A stretch of DNA of 64,000 nt from an uncultured Cetobacterium sp. (GCA_934085975.1 CAKOHT010000006.1:7091-71090), one strand, 5' to 3'; shown: positions 51,797 through 61,808, counted from the stretch's first letter. Made by a program: numbers and translations. The notes: a model not told the origin generated them from the sequence alone.

Positions 51797-52783
51797 ATGG
51801 AAAAAAGTAGATTAGAAGAGATACTTAAAAGTTTTCAAAATTTAAAAGTGGCAGTTGTGGGAGATGTGATGTTGGATGATTATTTAATTGGATCAGTTGA
51901 TAGAATTTCGCCAGAAGCGCCAGTTCCAGTGGTATCAATAAAAGAGGAAAAATTTGTATTGGGTGGAGCAGCCAATGTAGTTAACAATCTGTCGACACTA
52001 GGAGCTAAAGCGATTTGCTTTGGAGTAGTTGGAGAGGATTTTGATGGTGATAGATTGATAAAAGAGCTAGAAAAAAAATCAATAGAAACAGTAGGAATAG
52101 TTAGAAGTGAGGATAGACCTACAATAGTAAAAAGAAGAATAATAGGCGGAAATCAACAACTATTGAGATTGGACTGGGAGAATGTAAGTCCAATAACTGA
52201 AACTTTAGAGAATATTTTATTGGAACAAATAGAGAAAAAGATAGACGAATTAGATGCGATAATCCTATCTGATTATGATAAGGGAGTTTTAACAGCGAGA
52301 GTTGTAAAAAAAATAATATCTTTATGTAAAGAAAAAGGAATAATAGTGACAGTTGATCCAAAACCAAAAAATGCCTTAAACTATATTGGAGCAACATCAA
52401 TGACACCAAATAGAAAAGAGGCCATTGAATGTTTAGGAAAAAAAAGTTTTGACAATATAATAGAAATTGGAAAAGAGCTGAAAGAAAAATTGGAGTTAAA
52501 CAATCTTTTACTGACAAGAAGTGAGGAGGGAATGAGTTTATTTGAAGAGAATAAAGTCATAAATATTCCAACGTATGCAAAAGAGGTGTTTGATGTGACA
52601 GGAGCGGGAGATACGGTTATATCTGTATTCACTTTGGCAAGCGCAGCTGGTGTGACGTTGTATGAAGCAGCAAAGATAGCGAATACAGCAGCGGGAGTTG
52701 TAGTTGGAAAGATGGGGACATCGACGGTTACGACTGAAGAAATCTTAGATTTTTATAATAGAATTTATAACGAGTGGAAGTAG
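51797..52783 (+). CDS. hldA: D-glycero-beta-D-manno-heptose-7-phosphate kinase
   Basis: PfkB-family kinase of 328 residues, the first domain of HldE (RfaE1), making heptose 1,7-bisphosphate for LPS/LOS inner core. Signatures are VVGDVMLDDYLIGSVDRISPEAP, VLGGAANVVNNLSTLG, KRRIIGGNQQLLRLDWE and the ATP-site DVTGAGDTVISVFTLA. The nucleotidyltransferase domain of HldE is not fused. It begins one base after the secretin stop. Evidence for a lipopolysaccharide-bearing outer membrane. Confidence 0.94.
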   Translation: MEKSRLEEILKSFQNLKVAVVGDVMLDDYLIGSVDRISPEAPVPVVSIKEEKFVLGGAANVVNNLSTLGAKAICFGVVGEDFDGDRLIKELEKKSIETVGIVRSEDRPTIVKRRIIGGNQQLLRLDWENVSPITETLENILLEQIEKKIDELDAIILSDYDKGVLTARVVKKIISLCKEKGIIVTVDPKPKNALNYIGATSMTPNRKEAIECLGKKSFDNIIEIGKELKEKLELNNLLLTRSEEGMSLFEENKVINIPTYAKEVFDVTGAGDTVISVFTLASAAGVTLYEAAKIANTAAGVVVGKMGTSTVTTEEILDFYNRIYNEWK

Positions 52784-52792
52784 GTAGTATTT

Positions 52793-53269
52793 ATGTTAAG
52801 GATTGGAAATGGTTATGATGTTCATAGATTGGTAGAAGGAAGAAAGTTGATTTTAGGTGGGGTAGAGATACCTCATTTAAAGGGGGTCTTAGGTCATTCA
52901 GATGGAGATGTTCTTGTCCATGCTATAATGGATGCTCTTTTAGGTTCTTTAGCACTAGGAGATATAGGACAGCATTTTCCGGATACTTCAAATGAATATA
53001 AAGATATAGATAGTATGATACTTTTAGAGAGGGTATTTAATCTGATTAAAGAAAAAGGATATAGAGTTGTAAATTTAGATTGTGTAATTGTGGCTCAACA
53101 ACCGAAGTTAAAGCCCTATTTGGAGGAAATGAGACAAAAAATTTCGAAAGTATTGGAAACTCAGATTTCGAATATAAGTGTAAAAGCTACTACAGAAGAA
53201 AAATTAGGATTTACGGGTAATGAAGAGGGAATAAAGTCTTACTGTGTTGTTCTTTTAGAAAAAAAATAA
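52793..53269 (+). CDS. ispF: 2-C-methyl-D-erythritol 2,4-cyclodiphosphate synthase
   Basis: MEP-pathway enzyme of 158 residues. Zinc ligands and family motifs are [39 protein letters not shown] and [13 protein letters not shown]. The C-terminal [16 protein letters not shown] is the standard ending. ATG at 52793, nine bases after hldA. No other isoprenoid genes are adjacent. Confidence 0.97.
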   Translation: MLRIGNGYDVHRLVEGRKLILGGVEIPHLKGVLGHSDGDVLVHAIMDALLGSLALGDIGQHFPDTSNEYKDIDSMILLERVFNLIKEKGYRVVNLDCVIVAQQPKLKPYLEEMRQKISKVLETQISNISVKATTEEKLGFTGNEEGIKSYCVVLLEKK

Positions 53270-53277
53270 AAAAACAG

Positions 53278-53306
53278 TTGCGTTAGTGAATACGTTGTGC
53301 TATACT
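53278..53306 (+). promoter_or_regulatory. Promoter of the tRNA cluster
   Basis: TTGCGT (53278-53283) and TATACT (53301-53306), 17 bases apart, with a TG one base ahead of the -10 (TGTGCTATACT). It drives the four tRNA genes beginning 15 bases downstream. Confidence 0.8.
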
Positions 53307-53320
53307 AGTGTTGTCTTCAA

Positions 53321-53396
53321 GGAAGCATAGCTCAGTTGGGAGAGCACCTGCCTTACAAGCAGGGGGTCACTGGTTCAAGTCCAGTTGTTTCCACCA
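53321..53396 (+). tRNA. tRNA-Val (anticodon TAC)
   Basis: 76 bases with encoded CCA. Acceptor GGAAGCA/TGTTTCC, D-loop AGCTCAGTTGGGAGAGC, anticodon loop CTTACAA with TAC at 53354-53356, and T-arm GGTTCAAGTCC. All four arms pair. Confidence 0.97.
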
Positions 53397-53401
53397 TAAA
53401 T

Positions 53402-53478
53402 GGGGGTGTAGCTCAGTTGGTTAGAGCGCATGCCTGTCACGCATGAGGTCGCGAGTTCGACCCTCGTCACTCCCGCCA
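53402..53478 (+). tRNA. tRNA-Asp (anticodon GTC)
   Basis: 77 bases with encoded CCA. Acceptor GGGGGTG/CACTCCC (one G-T pair), D-arm GCTCAGTTGGTTAGAGC, anticodon loop CTGTCAC with GTC at 53436-53438, T-loop TTCGACC. Confidence 0.97.
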
Positions 53479-53484
53479 TTTATT

Positions 53485-53560
53485 GCCCAGATAGCTCAGT
53501 CGGTAGAGCAGGGGACTGAAAATCCCCGTGTCGGTGGTTCGATTCCGCCTCTGGGCACCA
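53485..53560 (+). tRNA. tRNA-Phe (anticodon GAA)
   Basis: 76 bases with encoded CCA. Acceptor GCCCAGA/TCTGGGC, D-arm GCTCAGTCGGTAGAGC, anticodon loop CTGAAAA with GAA at 53518-53520, T-arm GGTTCGATTCC. Confidence 0.97.
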
Positions 53561-53575
53561 TCAAATTTTATAGAA

Positions 53576-53650
53576 GGCGACGTCGCCAAGTGGTAAGGCA
53601 GAGGTCTGCAAAATCTCTATTCACCAGTTCAAATCTGGTCGTCGCCTCCA
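53576..53650 (+). tRNA. tRNA-Cys (anticodon GCA)
   Basis: 75 bases with encoded CCA. Acceptor GGCGACG/CGTCGCC, D-arm GCCAAGTGGTAAGGC, anticodon loop CTGCAAA with GCA at 53608-53610, T-arm CCAGTTCAAATCTGG. Last of the four-tRNA transcript. Confidence 0.97.
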
Positions 53651-53665
53651 AAATTGAGAATTTTG

Positions 53666-53690
53666 AACAGCTTTAGGGCTGTTTTTTTTT
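53666..53690 (+). terminator. Terminator of the tRNA cluster
   Basis: AACAGC-TTTAGG-GCTGTT stem-loop followed by a run of Ts, 15 bases after tRNA-Cys. Confidence 0.9.
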
Positions 53691-53738
53691 ATTCTTTGTG
53701 CTATAATTGAAAAAAAATTAACCATAAAGAGGTAGTGT

Positions 53739-54191
53739 ATGAAAAAAATAATTGTGATATACTTTACACTGATAGCATTGGTATATGGGCAAGGAAAAGA
53801 ACTGATATTTGAAGATGTTCCTCAAAATCATTGGGCGTATAAGGCAATTCAAAATCTTGTAAATGAAGGAGTAATATCAGAAGAAAGTTTTTTATTTAAA
53901 GGTGAGTTTCCAGTTTCAAGGTATAGTTTTGCAGAAGGTTTAAATAGAGCTTTCAATACATTAAATGAAAAAAAAGCAAACAGAGGTGATTTAGTTATCT
54001 TAGAGAGTTTAGTCTATGAATTTTCTAGAGAGTTGACAAAAATTGGGTTTGATACAGATTTATTTAATGGAAAAATAGAGAATATGAGAGTTGATATTGA
54101 AGTTATTAGACAAAAAAATGATGAAACTCAAAAACAGGTGAATGAGTTGCAAAAAAGAATAGAGGTTTTAGAAAAAAATGTAGGTATCTAA
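53739..54191 (+). CDS. Small SLH-domain protein with C-terminal coiled coil
   Basis: A 150-residue exported protein. The signal peptide (about 1-18, ending YGQG) precedes one S-layer-homology domain (about 24-70) with the typical FEDVPQNHWAYKAIQNLVNEGVI and FPVSRYSFAEGLNRAF. A helical coiled coil follows to the end (QKNDETQKQVNELQKRIEVLEK). It looks like the front part of an OmpM-type SLH porin without the beta-barrel. It could tie the outer membrane to peptidoglycan or cap a partner protein. An extended -10 (TGCTATAAT, 53699-53707) is its likely promoter. Confidence 0.82.
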   Translation: MKKIIVIYFTLIALVYGQGKELIFEDVPQNHWAYKAIQNLVNEGVISEESFLFKGEFPVSRYSFAEGLNRAFNTLNEKKANRGDLVILESLVYEFSRELTKIGFDTDLFNGKIENMRVDIEVIRQKNDETQKQVNELQKRIEVLEKNVGI

Positions 54192-54212
54192 TTAATATGG
54201 AGGTTATATATT

Positions 54213-55562
54213 ATGAAAAAGTTATCATTTGATTATTCGAATGCATTGGGATTTTTTAAAGAAAATGAACTATCGTTAATGGAAGCTCAGTGTAAATTTG
54301 CTACGGAAACTTTAATGAATGGGGTAGGGGCAGGAAATGATTTTTTAGGTTGGATTGATCTGCCGACTAACTATGATAAAGTAGAGTTTAATAGAATAAA
54401 GGATGCAGCAGAAAAAATAAAGAATGATTCGGAAGTTCTAATAGTCATAGGGATTGGAGGTTCCTATTTAGGAGCTAGAGCAGCTATTGAATTTTTATCA
54501 CATACTTTTTATAATAATCAACCGAAATCAAAAAGAAAAGGACCTGAAATATATTTTGCAGGACAGAATATCTCTGGGAAATATATAAGTGATCTATTGG
54601 AAGTAATTGGAGATAGAGATTATTCAGTTAATGTCATTTCAAAATCAGGAACAACAACAGAACCAGCTATCGCTTTTAGAATATTTAAAAGGCATTTAGA
54701 AGAGAAGTATGGTATTGAGGGTGCAAGAAAAAGAATATATGCGACAACGGATGCAAGTAAAGGTGCACTTAAAAAGTTAGCAATAGATGAGGGATATGAA
54801 ACATTTGTTGTACCTGATAATGTAGGGGGAAGATTTTCTGTTTTAACTGCGGTGGGGTTATTACCAATTGCGGCAGCAGGAATTAATATAGATGAATTGA
54901 TGGCTGGAGCAAGAGATGCCCAAGAGGATTACAAGGCACCATATGAAAGTAATGATTGTTTGAAGTATGCTACAATAAGAAATATTTTAAATAGAAGAGG
55001 TAAAGAAGTTGAGATGTTGATTAACTATGAACCAAGACTGCACTATATTGGTGAGTGGTGGAAGCAACTATTTGGGGAGTCAGAAGGGAAAGATGGAAAA
55101 GGATTACTTCCAGCAGCAGCGGATTTTTCAACTGATTTACATTCCATGGGACAGTTTATACAGGATGGTAATAGGATTTTAATAGAAACACTATTGAATA
55201 TAGAGAAACCTGAATGTGACGTAATAATAGAAGCTGATGAATTGGATTTAGATGGATTAAACTATTTGGCAGGAAAAGGAATGGACTTTGTAAATAAAAA
55301 AGCTGCTCAAGGAACAGTTTTAGCTCATGTGGATGGAGGAGTACCAAATTTAATAGTGAATTTGCCAGAAGCTACACCATATCATTTAGGATATATGTTT
55401 TATTTCTTTGAAAAAGCTTGTGGAGTAAGTGGGTATTTACTTGGAGTAAATCCGTTTGATCAGCCGGGAGTAGAAGCATATAAAGCTAATATGTTTGCTT
55501 TACTTGGGAAAAAGGGATATGAGAAGCAGGCAGAAGAGTTAAATAAAAGATTAAATAAATAA
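54213..55562 (+). CDS. pgi: Glucose-6-phosphate isomerase
   Basis: Interconverts glucose-6-P and fructose-6-P. At 449 residues it is of the shorter Gram-positive/thermophile type. Sugar-phosphate site [18 protein letters not shown] (about residue 78), [38 protein letters not shown] and the catalytic Glu/His region with [12 protein letters not shown]-terminal [20 protein letters not shown] includes the conserved lysine. Well-placed ATG with GGAGG upstream. Confidence 0.97.
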   Translation: MKKLSFDYSNALGFFKENELSLMEAQCKFATETLMNGVGAGNDFLGWIDLPTNYDKVEFNRIKDAAEKIKNDSEVLIVIGIGGSYLGARAAIEFLSHTFYNNQPKSKRKGPEIYFAGQNISGKYISDLLEVIGDRDYSVNVISKSGTTTEPAIAFRIFKRHLEEKYGIEGARKRIYATTDASKGALKKLAIDEGYETFVVPDNVGGRFSVLTAVGLLPIAAAGINIDELMAGARDAQEDYKAPYESNDCLKYATIRNILNRRGKEVEMLINYEPRLHYIGEWWKQLFGESEGKDGKGLLPAAADFSTDLHSMGQFIQDGNRILIETLLNIEKPECDVIIEADELDLDGLNYLAGKGMDFVNKKAAQGTVLAHVDGGVPNLIVNLPEATPYHLGYMFYFFEKACGVSGYLLGVNPFDQPGVEAYKANMFALLGKKGYEKQAEELNKRLNK

Positions 55563-55567
55563 TTAAA

Positions 55568-55604
55568 TAAAAAAAGAAGCTGTAAAATTTGAGCTTCTTT
55601 TTTA
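55568..55604. terminator. Bidirectional terminator between pgi and a convergent gene
   Basis: AAAAAAGAAGCT / GAGCTTCTTTTTT stem flanked by A-run and T-run, serving both converging genes. It overlaps the stop of the leftward gene. Confidence 0.85.
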
Positions 55605-56417
55605 ATTTGTGAATACATTGAACTGTCTTAAATCTCTATTGATGGCAAAAGGAGCACTCTTATATCCTAAGCTAGGAACTCTAAAGTATGCTTTATCGTA
55701 GTTTAAAATATCTCGAAATTCAAAAAGACCATCTTTTGAAGTTTTTAAGGAAGAGATGATTTTATTGTTACTTCCATTGATGAGTTCTAATTCAACTTCT
55801 TTTAAATAGTTATTACCTTGGACTAAAGCTCCAGATATATAGAAGGTTTTAGCTTCGAGAACAATTGAAATATCATTGATAAACTTCTCATTTTGAATTA
55901 GCATAGAAACACCATTTCCGTAAAATCCAGGTTTTTGAGCGAAGATAGATATTAATCCAACGTGTCCTTGAAAGGAGAAAACTCCATCAGCATTTGAATT
56001 TATATCTAGGAGAGTTCCACCAATTTTAACTTTAATTTGTGCATCTTTAATGGGTTCACCGAAGTTGTTTATAACTTTTCCATAAATAGAGATTTTATTG
56101 TTAGTCATATTTAGAATTAAGTTTTGAGGGGGATTAAAAATATAGTCAACAAAAAAGTCATCTCCAATCAATGACGTATATCCAGGTTTTTTGACAGTCA
56201 CTCTATATTTATTCTCAGGTAAATTAATGGAAAATTCTCCATTGATATCACTTTTTATACATTTAACTTGATTAGAGCTATTGAAAAAACATACAGTTGC
56301 ATCTCCTAATCTAAACTCTTTATCAGTGACAAAACCAGAAATAGTGATAGTTTTATTTTGGGCCAAAACACCAAATGAAATTGCAAAAATAAAACATAGA
56401 AAAAGTTTAAATCTCAT
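55602..56417 (-). CDS. Secreted protein with carboxypeptidase-regulatory-like repeats
   Basis: A 271-residue protein with a signal peptide (about 1-19, GVLAQ). Three beta-sandwich repeats of the CarboxypepD_reg/peptidase-associated type follow (about 23-100, 105-180, 185-265), each starting with a G-V/K/A-type strand (ISGFVTDKE, IYGKVINNFGEPIKDAQIKV, ISGALVQGNNYLKEVELEL) and containing a DGVFSF or DGLFEF turn. There is no catalytic domain. It is one of few genes to the right of 37 kb that read leftward. Function unknown; the same fold is inserted in the secretin at 50239-51795. Confidence 0.8.
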   Translation of the reverse strand: MRFKLFLCFIFAISFGVLAQNKTITISGFVTDKEFRLGDATVCFFNSSNQVKCIKSDINGEFSINLPENKYRVTVKKPGYTSLIGDDFFVDYIFNPPQNLILNMTNNKISIYGKVINNFGEPIKDAQIKVKIGGTLLDINSNADGVFSFQGHVGLISIFAQKPGFYGNGVSMLIQNEKFINDISIVLEAKTFYISGALVQGNNYLKEVELELINGSNNKIISSLKTSKDGLFEFRDILNYDKAYFRVPSLGYKSAPFAINRDLRQFNVFTN

Positions 56418-56519
56418 AGAACCTCCGTTGTATTAATGTTATATTTAATTATAACACTTTTTTGATTTTATATGCTATAATTATTAATAAAAATAAATTT
56501 TTTATAGAAGGTGATTTTT

Positions 56520-57083
56520 TTGGTAGACGATATAATAAATGAAAGAGAAAAAGCAAAGTTACACTTCTTAAAAACTCAAACAGAAAAATTAATTTACTTA
56601 GGAGAATTTAAAGAAAATGTTTTAGTTGCCTTGGAAAAGCAGGAGATTGAAAGAAACTTAATCCACAATGAGGTAGAGGAAGCAATGCGAGACCCAAGGG
56701 CTATTTTATTAAAAATTAGAAGAGACATTCCTTTTGATTCAATTAAGCCATACATAGATGAAGCTGAAAAAGTGGGACTTAGATATATGCTTGTGGATGA
56801 TATCACCTTTCGAGGAGATATTGGCTTAGTGGTTGTTTCTAAAGAGCCTTTGGACAATGAAGATCGTGAAGTTGTATTAGAAAGTGCGACAAAAGTATAC
56901 ACAGATGCTGGGCTGAGCGAGGCTTTCATATATGGAGAAGGCCATAAAATTTGTCCTAAGCATTATAAAGAGTTAAAAGAAAAATTACCAGAACGGTTAG
57001 ACAGATTTCAAGAGATGAATTTTTTTGATAGACTATTTGGAAAAATTTGCCCAATAGATAGATTTGACAAAAAGGAGAGGTAG
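56520..57083 (+). CDS. YueI family (DUF1694) protein
   Basis: A 187-residue cytosolic protein of unknown function. The family pattern includes [23 protein letters not shown] near the start, [18 protein letters not shown] in the middle and the GLRYMLVDD region. The longer GTG frame (56511) is less likely because GAAGGTGA at 56507-56514 is the ribosome site for TTG at 56520. The stop lies one base before murA, so the two genes are probably co-translated. It looks ribosomal-protein-L7Ae-like in fold, which I cannot test. Confidence 0.75.
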   Translation: MVDDIINEREKAKLHFLKTQTEKLIYLGEFKENVLVALEKQEIERNLIHNEVEEAMRDPRAILLKIRRDIPFDSIKPYIDEAEKVGLRYMLVDDITFRGDIGLVVVSKEPLDNEDREVVLESATKVYTDAGLSEAFIYGEGHKICPKHYKELKEKLPERLDRFQEMNFFDRLFGKICPIDRFDKKER

Positions 57084-57084
57084 C

Positions 57085-58356
57085 ATGAGCGTAGAGGCAT
57101 TTAAGATAATAGGTGGAAAAAAAATAGGTGGAGAATTGGGAGTGGAGGGAGCAAAAAATGCAGCCTTACCAATATTTGTAGCAACATTAATTGAAAAAGG
57201 AACTTACATCTTAAATAATGTTCCTAATTTGAGAGATATAATTACTCTTGTGCAACTTTTGGAAAGTTTAGGGCTTGAAATTGAAAAAATAGGAGATCAT
57301 TCATATAAAATAGTAAACAATGGACTTAAATCACTTATAGCCTCATATGACTTAGTGAAAAAAATGAGAGCATCTTTTTTAGTTATGGGACCAATGTTAG
57401 CTCATGAAAAAAAAGCAAAAGTTTCCTTGCCTGGAGGATGTGCAATTGGTTCAAGACCAGTTGATTTACATTTGAAAGGATTTGAGGCTTTAGGTGTTCA
57501 GATAAAAATAGATCATGGGTATGTCGAGGGGGAAGCAAAGGAGCTTATCGGTGGAAAAGTGGTATTTGATTTTCCAAGTGTTGGAGCAACAGAAAATGTT
57601 ATTATGGCAGCTGTAAAGGCGAAAGGAAAAACAACCATTGAAAATGCAGCCAGAGAACCTGAAATAGATGATTTATGCAATTTTTTAAACAAAATGGGTG
57701 CAAAAATAGAGGGAGTTGGAACGGGAAGACTGGAGATTGAAGGAGTAGAAAAATTGACTCCATGTGAATATTCTATTATTCCAGACCGAATAGTTGCCGG
57801 AACATTCATTGTTGCCTCACTTATGTTTGATGGAGCAATAACAGTTAAAGGAGTTGTGAGAGAGCATATAGAGAGTTTTATCTCAAAATTGGAAGAGATG
57901 GGTGCAAAATTTGAGATAGAAGGAGATATTTTAACAACAAAAACGAAATTAAAAGATTTAAAAGCTGTTAAAGCAACGACAATGCCACATCCAGGATTTC
58001 CCACAGATTTACAATCACCAATGATGACTCTAATGTGCTTAGTAAAAGGAACGAGCGAAATAAAAGAAACAATATTTGAAAATAGATTTATGCATGTGCC
58101 AGAGTTAAATAGAATGGGTGCAAATATTTCAACGGATGCCAATATAGCAAGAATTGATGGAATAGAAATGTTTTCTTCAGCAGAAGTTATGGCCAGTGAT
58201 TTAAGGGCAGGAGCTTCTTTAATACTAGCTGGATTACTTGCAGAGGGAGAAACCATAGTGAATAGAATTTATCATGTAGATAGAGGATATGAAAATTTAG
58301 AGATAAAACTAAAAGCTTTAGGTGCAGATATAGAAAGAATAAAAGTAGAAATTTAA
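57085..58356 (+). CDS. murA: UDP-N-acetylglucosamine 1-carboxyvinyltransferase
   Basis: First committed enzyme of peptidoglycan synthesis, 423 residues. It has [17 protein letters not shown] (Lys22 site), [14 protein letters not shown] and the active-site Cys in [18 protein letters not shown] (the fosfomycin target). [15 protein letters not shown] and [17 protein letters not shown] follow. AGGAGAGG precedes the ATG at 57085; the longer frame begins with TTG inside the previous gene. Confidence 0.97.
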   Translation: MSVEAFKIIGGKKIGGELGVEGAKNAALPIFVATLIEKGTYILNNVPNLRDIITLVQLLESLGLEIEKIGDHSYKIVNNGLKSLIASYDLVKKMRASFLVMGPMLAHEKKAKVSLPGGCAIGSRPVDLHLKGFEALGVQIKIDHGYVEGEAKELIGGKVVFDFPSVGATENVIMAAVKAKGKTTIENAAREPEIDDLCNFLNKMGAKIEGVGTGRLEIEGVEKLTPCEYSIIPDRIVAGTFIVASLMFDGAITVKGVVREHIESFISKLEEMGAKFEIEGDILTTKTKLKDLKAVKATTMPHPGFPTDLQSPMMTLMCLVKGTSEIKETIFENRFMHVPELNRMGANISTDANIARIDGIEMFSSAEVMASDLRAGASLILAGLLAEGETIVNRIYHVDRGYENLEIKLKALGADIERIKVEI

Positions 58357-58368
58357 AAGGGTGAGAAG

Positions 58369-59079
58369 ATGGAGAAGGTAATAGGGATAAATCCAGTGAT
58401 AGAGTTATTACAAAATAAATCTAACAACATTGAAAAAATTGAAATATTTAAAGGTATGAGAGAGGAAAAATTAGGTAAGTTAAAAGCTTTGGCTTCAGCT
58501 AGAAATATAAAATTGTTTCAAGTTGGAAAAAAAGAGGAAAACTCTCAAGGTGTAGTGGCATATTTGAGTGATTATGATTACTATATTGAATTGGGAGAGT
58601 TTTTGGAAAAAATAGCGAGAGATGAAAAATCAATAGTTTTAATTTTAGATGGAGTTCAGGACCCTAGAAATTTTGGGGCAATAATTAGAAGTGCTGAAAT
58701 ATTTGGAATAAAAGGAATTATAATTCCAGAAAGAAATTCTGTTAAAATAAATGAAACTGTTATCAAAACATCAACAGGAGCTATTGAACACGTTGATATA
58801 GTAAAAGTTACAAATATATCTGATGCAATAGAAAAATTAAAAAAATTAGATTTTTGGGTTTATGGTGCGGAAGGGTCAGGAAATAAGTATTATTACGAGG
58901 AAAAATACCCTAATAAGACAGCTCTTGTATTAGGTAGTGAAGGTGAAGGAATACGAAAGAAAGTAAAAGAAAATTGTGATATTTTAGTAAAAATACCAAT
59001 GCATGGAAAAATTAATTCATTAAATGTTTCTGTAGCTGGAGGAATAATACTTTCGGAGATAGCAAAAAATTTATATTAA
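58369..59079 (+). CDS. rlmB: 23S rRNA (guanosine-2'-O)-methyltransferase, TrmH/SpoU family
   Basis: SPOUT-fold methyltransferase of 236 residues. The substrate-binding N-terminal domain (about 1-75) starts VIGINPVIELLQ. The catalytic knot shows LILDGVQDPRNFGAIIRSAEIFG (motif 1), VLGSEGEGIRKKVKENCD (motif 2) and IPMHGKINSLNVSVAGGIILSE (motif 3). RlmB is the closest pattern, but other TrmH-family rRNA or tRNA methylases cannot be excluded. Confidence 0.9.
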   Translation: MEKVIGINPVIELLQNKSNNIEKIEIFKGMREEKLGKLKALASARNIKLFQVGKKEENSQGVVAYLSDYDYYIELGEFLEKIARDEKSIVLILDGVQDPRNFGAIIRSAEIFGIKGIIIPERNSVKINETVIKTSTGAIEHVDIVKVTNISDAIEKLKKLDFWVYGAEGSGNKYYYEEKYPNKTALVLGSEGEGIRKKVKENCDILVKIPMHGKINSLNVSVAGGIILSEIAKNLY

Positions 59080-59085
59080 ATAAAT

Positions 59086-59112
59086 AAACCTGTGGAAGTA
59101 CAGGTTTTTTTG
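59086..59112 (+). terminator. Terminator after rlmB
   Basis: AAACCTGT-GGAAGT-ACAGGTTT hairpin plus T-run between rlmB and leuS. It is followed within a few bases by a TGTGCTATAT motif that may be the leuS -10. Confidence 0.88.
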
Positions 59113-59155
59113 TGCTATATTTATGAGATAAAATTAAAGCTAATGGGGTGAAGAG

Positions 59156-61768
59156 ATGAGAGAATATAATTTTAGCCAAATTGAAGAGAAGTGGCAACAA
59201 AAATGGAAAGAAGAAAATATATTTAAAACTAAAAATAAAGTTGAAGGAAAAGAAAACTATTATGTTTTAGAGATGCTACCGTATCCGTCTGGAAAATTAC
59301 ACGTAGGTCATGCTAGAAACTATACAATAGGAGATGTTATAGCGAGATACAAGAGAATGAAGGGATATAATGTATTGCATCCAATGGGATGGGATTCTTT
59401 TGGACTACCAGCAGAAAATGCTGCAATTCAAAATGGAGTTCATCCAGCATTATGGACAAAATCGAATATAGATAATATGAACAGACAATTAAAAATGATG
59501 GGATTATCATATGATTGGGATAGGGAGATTGCCACATATACTCCAGAGTATTACAAATGGAATCAATGGGTATTTAAAAAAATGTTTGAAATGGGATTAG
59601 TTTATAAGAAAAAATCAACTGTAAATTGGTGTCCAGATTGTCAAACAGTTTTGGCAAATGAGCAGGTTGAGAATGGAATGTGTTGGAGACACTCCAAGAC
59701 TCCTGTCATTCAAAAAGATTTAGAGCAGTGGTTTTTTAAAATAACGGATTATGCAGAAGAGTTATTAGAAGGTCATAAAGAGTTAGCTGAAGGATGGCCA
59801 GAAAAGGTTTTAACAATGCAAAAAAATTGGATTGGGAAATCGGTAGGAACAGAAGTCAACTTTAAATTGGTGGAAAAAGATGAGGATTTACCAGTATTTA
59901 CAACAAGAGTTGATACACTATTTGGTGTTACATATGCTGTGATTGCTCCAGAGCACCCATTAGTAGATGAAATTATAAAGATCAATCCGAGCATAAAAGA
60001 AGCTATATATGCAATGAAAAATACTGATATAATCGAAAGAACGGCTGAAGGAAAAGAAAAAAATGGTATAAATACGGGTTGGCACGTAATAAATCCTGTA
60101 AATGGAGAAAAAGTTGAGTTGTGGATAGCTGACTATGTATTAATGAACTATGGAACTGGAGCTGTTATGGCTGTACCGGCACATGATGAAAGAGATTTTG
60201 CCTTTGCTAAGAAGTATAATTTGCCAATAAAAGTTGTGATAAATCCAATAGATAAGGAAACAAAAAAAGAGATTGCAGTAGAAGCGTCAGAGATGAAAAA
60301 TGCTTTTGTTGGATCTGGAGTAATGACAAACTCTGAAGATTTTAATGGAATTTCTTCAAAAGAAGCTTTAGTTAAAATAGCAGAATATATAGAAGCAAAG
60401 AAATTTGGAGAAAGAACGACGAAGTACAGGTTAAAGGATTGGGGAGTTTCAAGACAAAGATATTGGGGAACGCCAATTCCAGCTTTGTATTGTGAAAAAT
60501 GTGGAGTAGTTATGGAAAAAGATAAAAAGTTACCAGTATTACTACCAACGGATGTGGAATTTACAGGAAATGGAAATCCTTTAGAGACGTCAAAAAGTTA
60601 TAAAAACGCTATTTGCCCGTGTTGCGGTGGACCTGCAAAAAGAGATACAGATACTATGGATACATTTGTAGATTCATCTTGGTACTTCTTAAGATATTGT
60701 GATCCGAAAAATACCAATTTACCATTTGAAAAGGACATTGTTGATGATTGGGTTCCAGTAGATCAATATATAGGTGGAATAGAGCACGCTGTGATGCATC
60801 TCTTATATTCGAGATTTTTCTCAAAGGTTTTAAGAGATATGGGATTGCTATCATCAAATGAACCGTTTAAGAGATTATTGACTCAGGGAATGGTATTGGG
60901 ACCATCATATTATTCAGTGAATGAGAACAAATTTTTTAGTGCTGATGAGGTTGAGGTAAGAGGAGCGCAAGCTTTTCTAAAAACTACTGGAGAAGAGTTA
61001 CAAGTTAAAATTGAAAAGATGTCAAAATCTAAAAATAATGGTGTAGATCCAGAGATTATGATAAATAAATATGGAGCGGATACGACGAGATTATTTATTA
61101 TGTTCGCTGCACCGCCAGAGAGAGAATTAGAATGGAATGAAAATGGACTGGCAGGAGCAGCAAGATTTTTGAACAAAATTTGGAGATTAATTCTTGAAAA
61201 TAAAGAGTATTTAACAGATTCAACAGCTATTGATTATACAAAATTGAGTAAAGAGGATAAAGGGTTAATTAGAAAATTACATCAAACAATTAAGAAAGTA
61301 ACAGAATCGATAGAGGCAGATTATCATTTTAATACTTCAATAGCAGCGACTATGGAGTTATTAAATGAGATACAGGATTTTAGAAATGAAGTTTTAGGAA
61401 CAAGTAAAGAAACGTTAGAATCTAAAAAAATATTTAGAGAAGCGATGGTAAACGTTGTTGTTATGCTATCTCCGTTCACACCCCATTTCTGTGATGAATT
61501 GTGGCAGGAGATGGGAAATAGAGGTATGTTATTTTTAGAGTCATGGCCAACATACAAAGAAGAGTTAACTATAGCAGATGAGATAGCGATAGCTATTCAA
61601 GTCAATGGGAAATTAAGAGGGACTTTAGAAGTAGAAAGAACTATTTCTAAAGATGAATTAGAGAAAAAGGCATTAGAAATAGAGAATGTTAAAAAGTTTA
61701 TTGAGGGGCAAACAGTTGCAAAAATAATAGTTGTTCCAGGTAAAATTGTGAATATTGTAGTCAAATAA
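59156..61768 (+). CDS. leuS: Leucyl-tRNA synthetase
   Basis: Class Ia synthetase of 870 residues, the bacterial length. HIGH motif as HVGHARNYTIGD (about residue 48), zinc-1 site CPDCQ region, CP1 editing domain with TTRVDTLFGVTYAVIAPEHPL and AVPAHDERDFAFA. The catalytic fold continues with DWGVSRQRYWGTPIP and GGIEHAVMHLLYSRF. KMSKS motif as EKMSKSKNNGVDPE (about 620), then the anticodon-binding and C-terminal domains. Confidence 0.98.
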   Translation: MREYNFSQIEEKWQQKWKEENIFKTKNKVEGKENYYVLEMLPYPSGKLHVGHARNYTIGDVIARYKRMKGYNVLHPMGWDSFGLPAENAAIQNGVHPALWTKSNIDNMNRQLKMMGLSYDWDREIATYTPEYYKWNQWVFKKMFEMGLVYKKKSTVNWCPDCQTVLANEQVENGMCWRHSKTPVIQKDLEQWFFKITDYAEELLEGHKELAEGWPEKVLTMQKNWIGKSVGTEVNFKLVEKDEDLPVFTTRVDTLFGVTYAVIAPEHPLVDEIIKINPSIKEAIYAMKNTDIIERTAEGKEKNGINTGWHVINPVNGEKVELWIADYVLMNYGTGAVMAVPAHDERDFAFAKKYNLPIKVVINPIDKETKKEIAVEASEMKNAFVGSGVMTNSEDFNGISSKEALVKIAEYIEAKKFGERTTKYRLKDWGVSRQRYWGTPIPALYCEKCGVVMEKDKKLPVLLPTDVEFTGNGNPLETSKSYKNAICPCCGGPAKRDTDTMDTFVDSSWYFLRYCDPKNTNLPFEKDIVDDWVPVDQYIGGIEHAVMHLLYSRFFSKVLRDMGLLSSNEPFKRLLTQGMVLGPSYYSVNENKFFSADEVEVRGAQAFLKTTGEELQVKIEKMSKSKNNGVDPEIMINKYGADTTRLFIMFAAPPERELEWNENGLAGAARFLNKIWRLILENKEYLTDSTAIDYTKLSKEDKGLIRKLHQTIKKVTESIEADYHFNTSIAATMELLNEIQDFRNEVLGTSKETLESKKIFREAMVNVVVMLSPFTPHFCDELWQEMGNRGMLFLESWPTYKEELTIADEIAIAIQVNGKLRGTLEVERTISKDELEKKALEIENVKKFIEGQTVAKIIVVPGKIVNIVVK

Positions 61769-61775
61769 AATGCAG

Positions 61776-61808
61776 ACAAAAGGAGAGGTCAGTACACTCT
61801 CCTTTTGT
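61776..61808. terminator. Bidirectional terminator after leuS
   Basis: ACAAAAGGAGAG / CTCTCCTTTTGT perfect 12-base stem with a nine-base loop between convergent leuS and the zinc-ribbon gene. Confidence 0.85.

Noticed and set aside
53443-53676. Open frame across the tRNA cluster
   Set aside because: It translates tRNA-Asp, tRNA-Phe and tRNA-Cys sequence, which fold as complete tRNAs.
57513-58256. Long 247-codon frame antisense to murA
   Set aside because: murA is unmistakable on the other strand; the antisense frame lacks a ribosome site and any family pattern.
60075-60090. TTGGCACG resembling a sigma-54 -24 element
   Set aside because: No GC at the required -12 spacing and it lies within leuS coding sequence.
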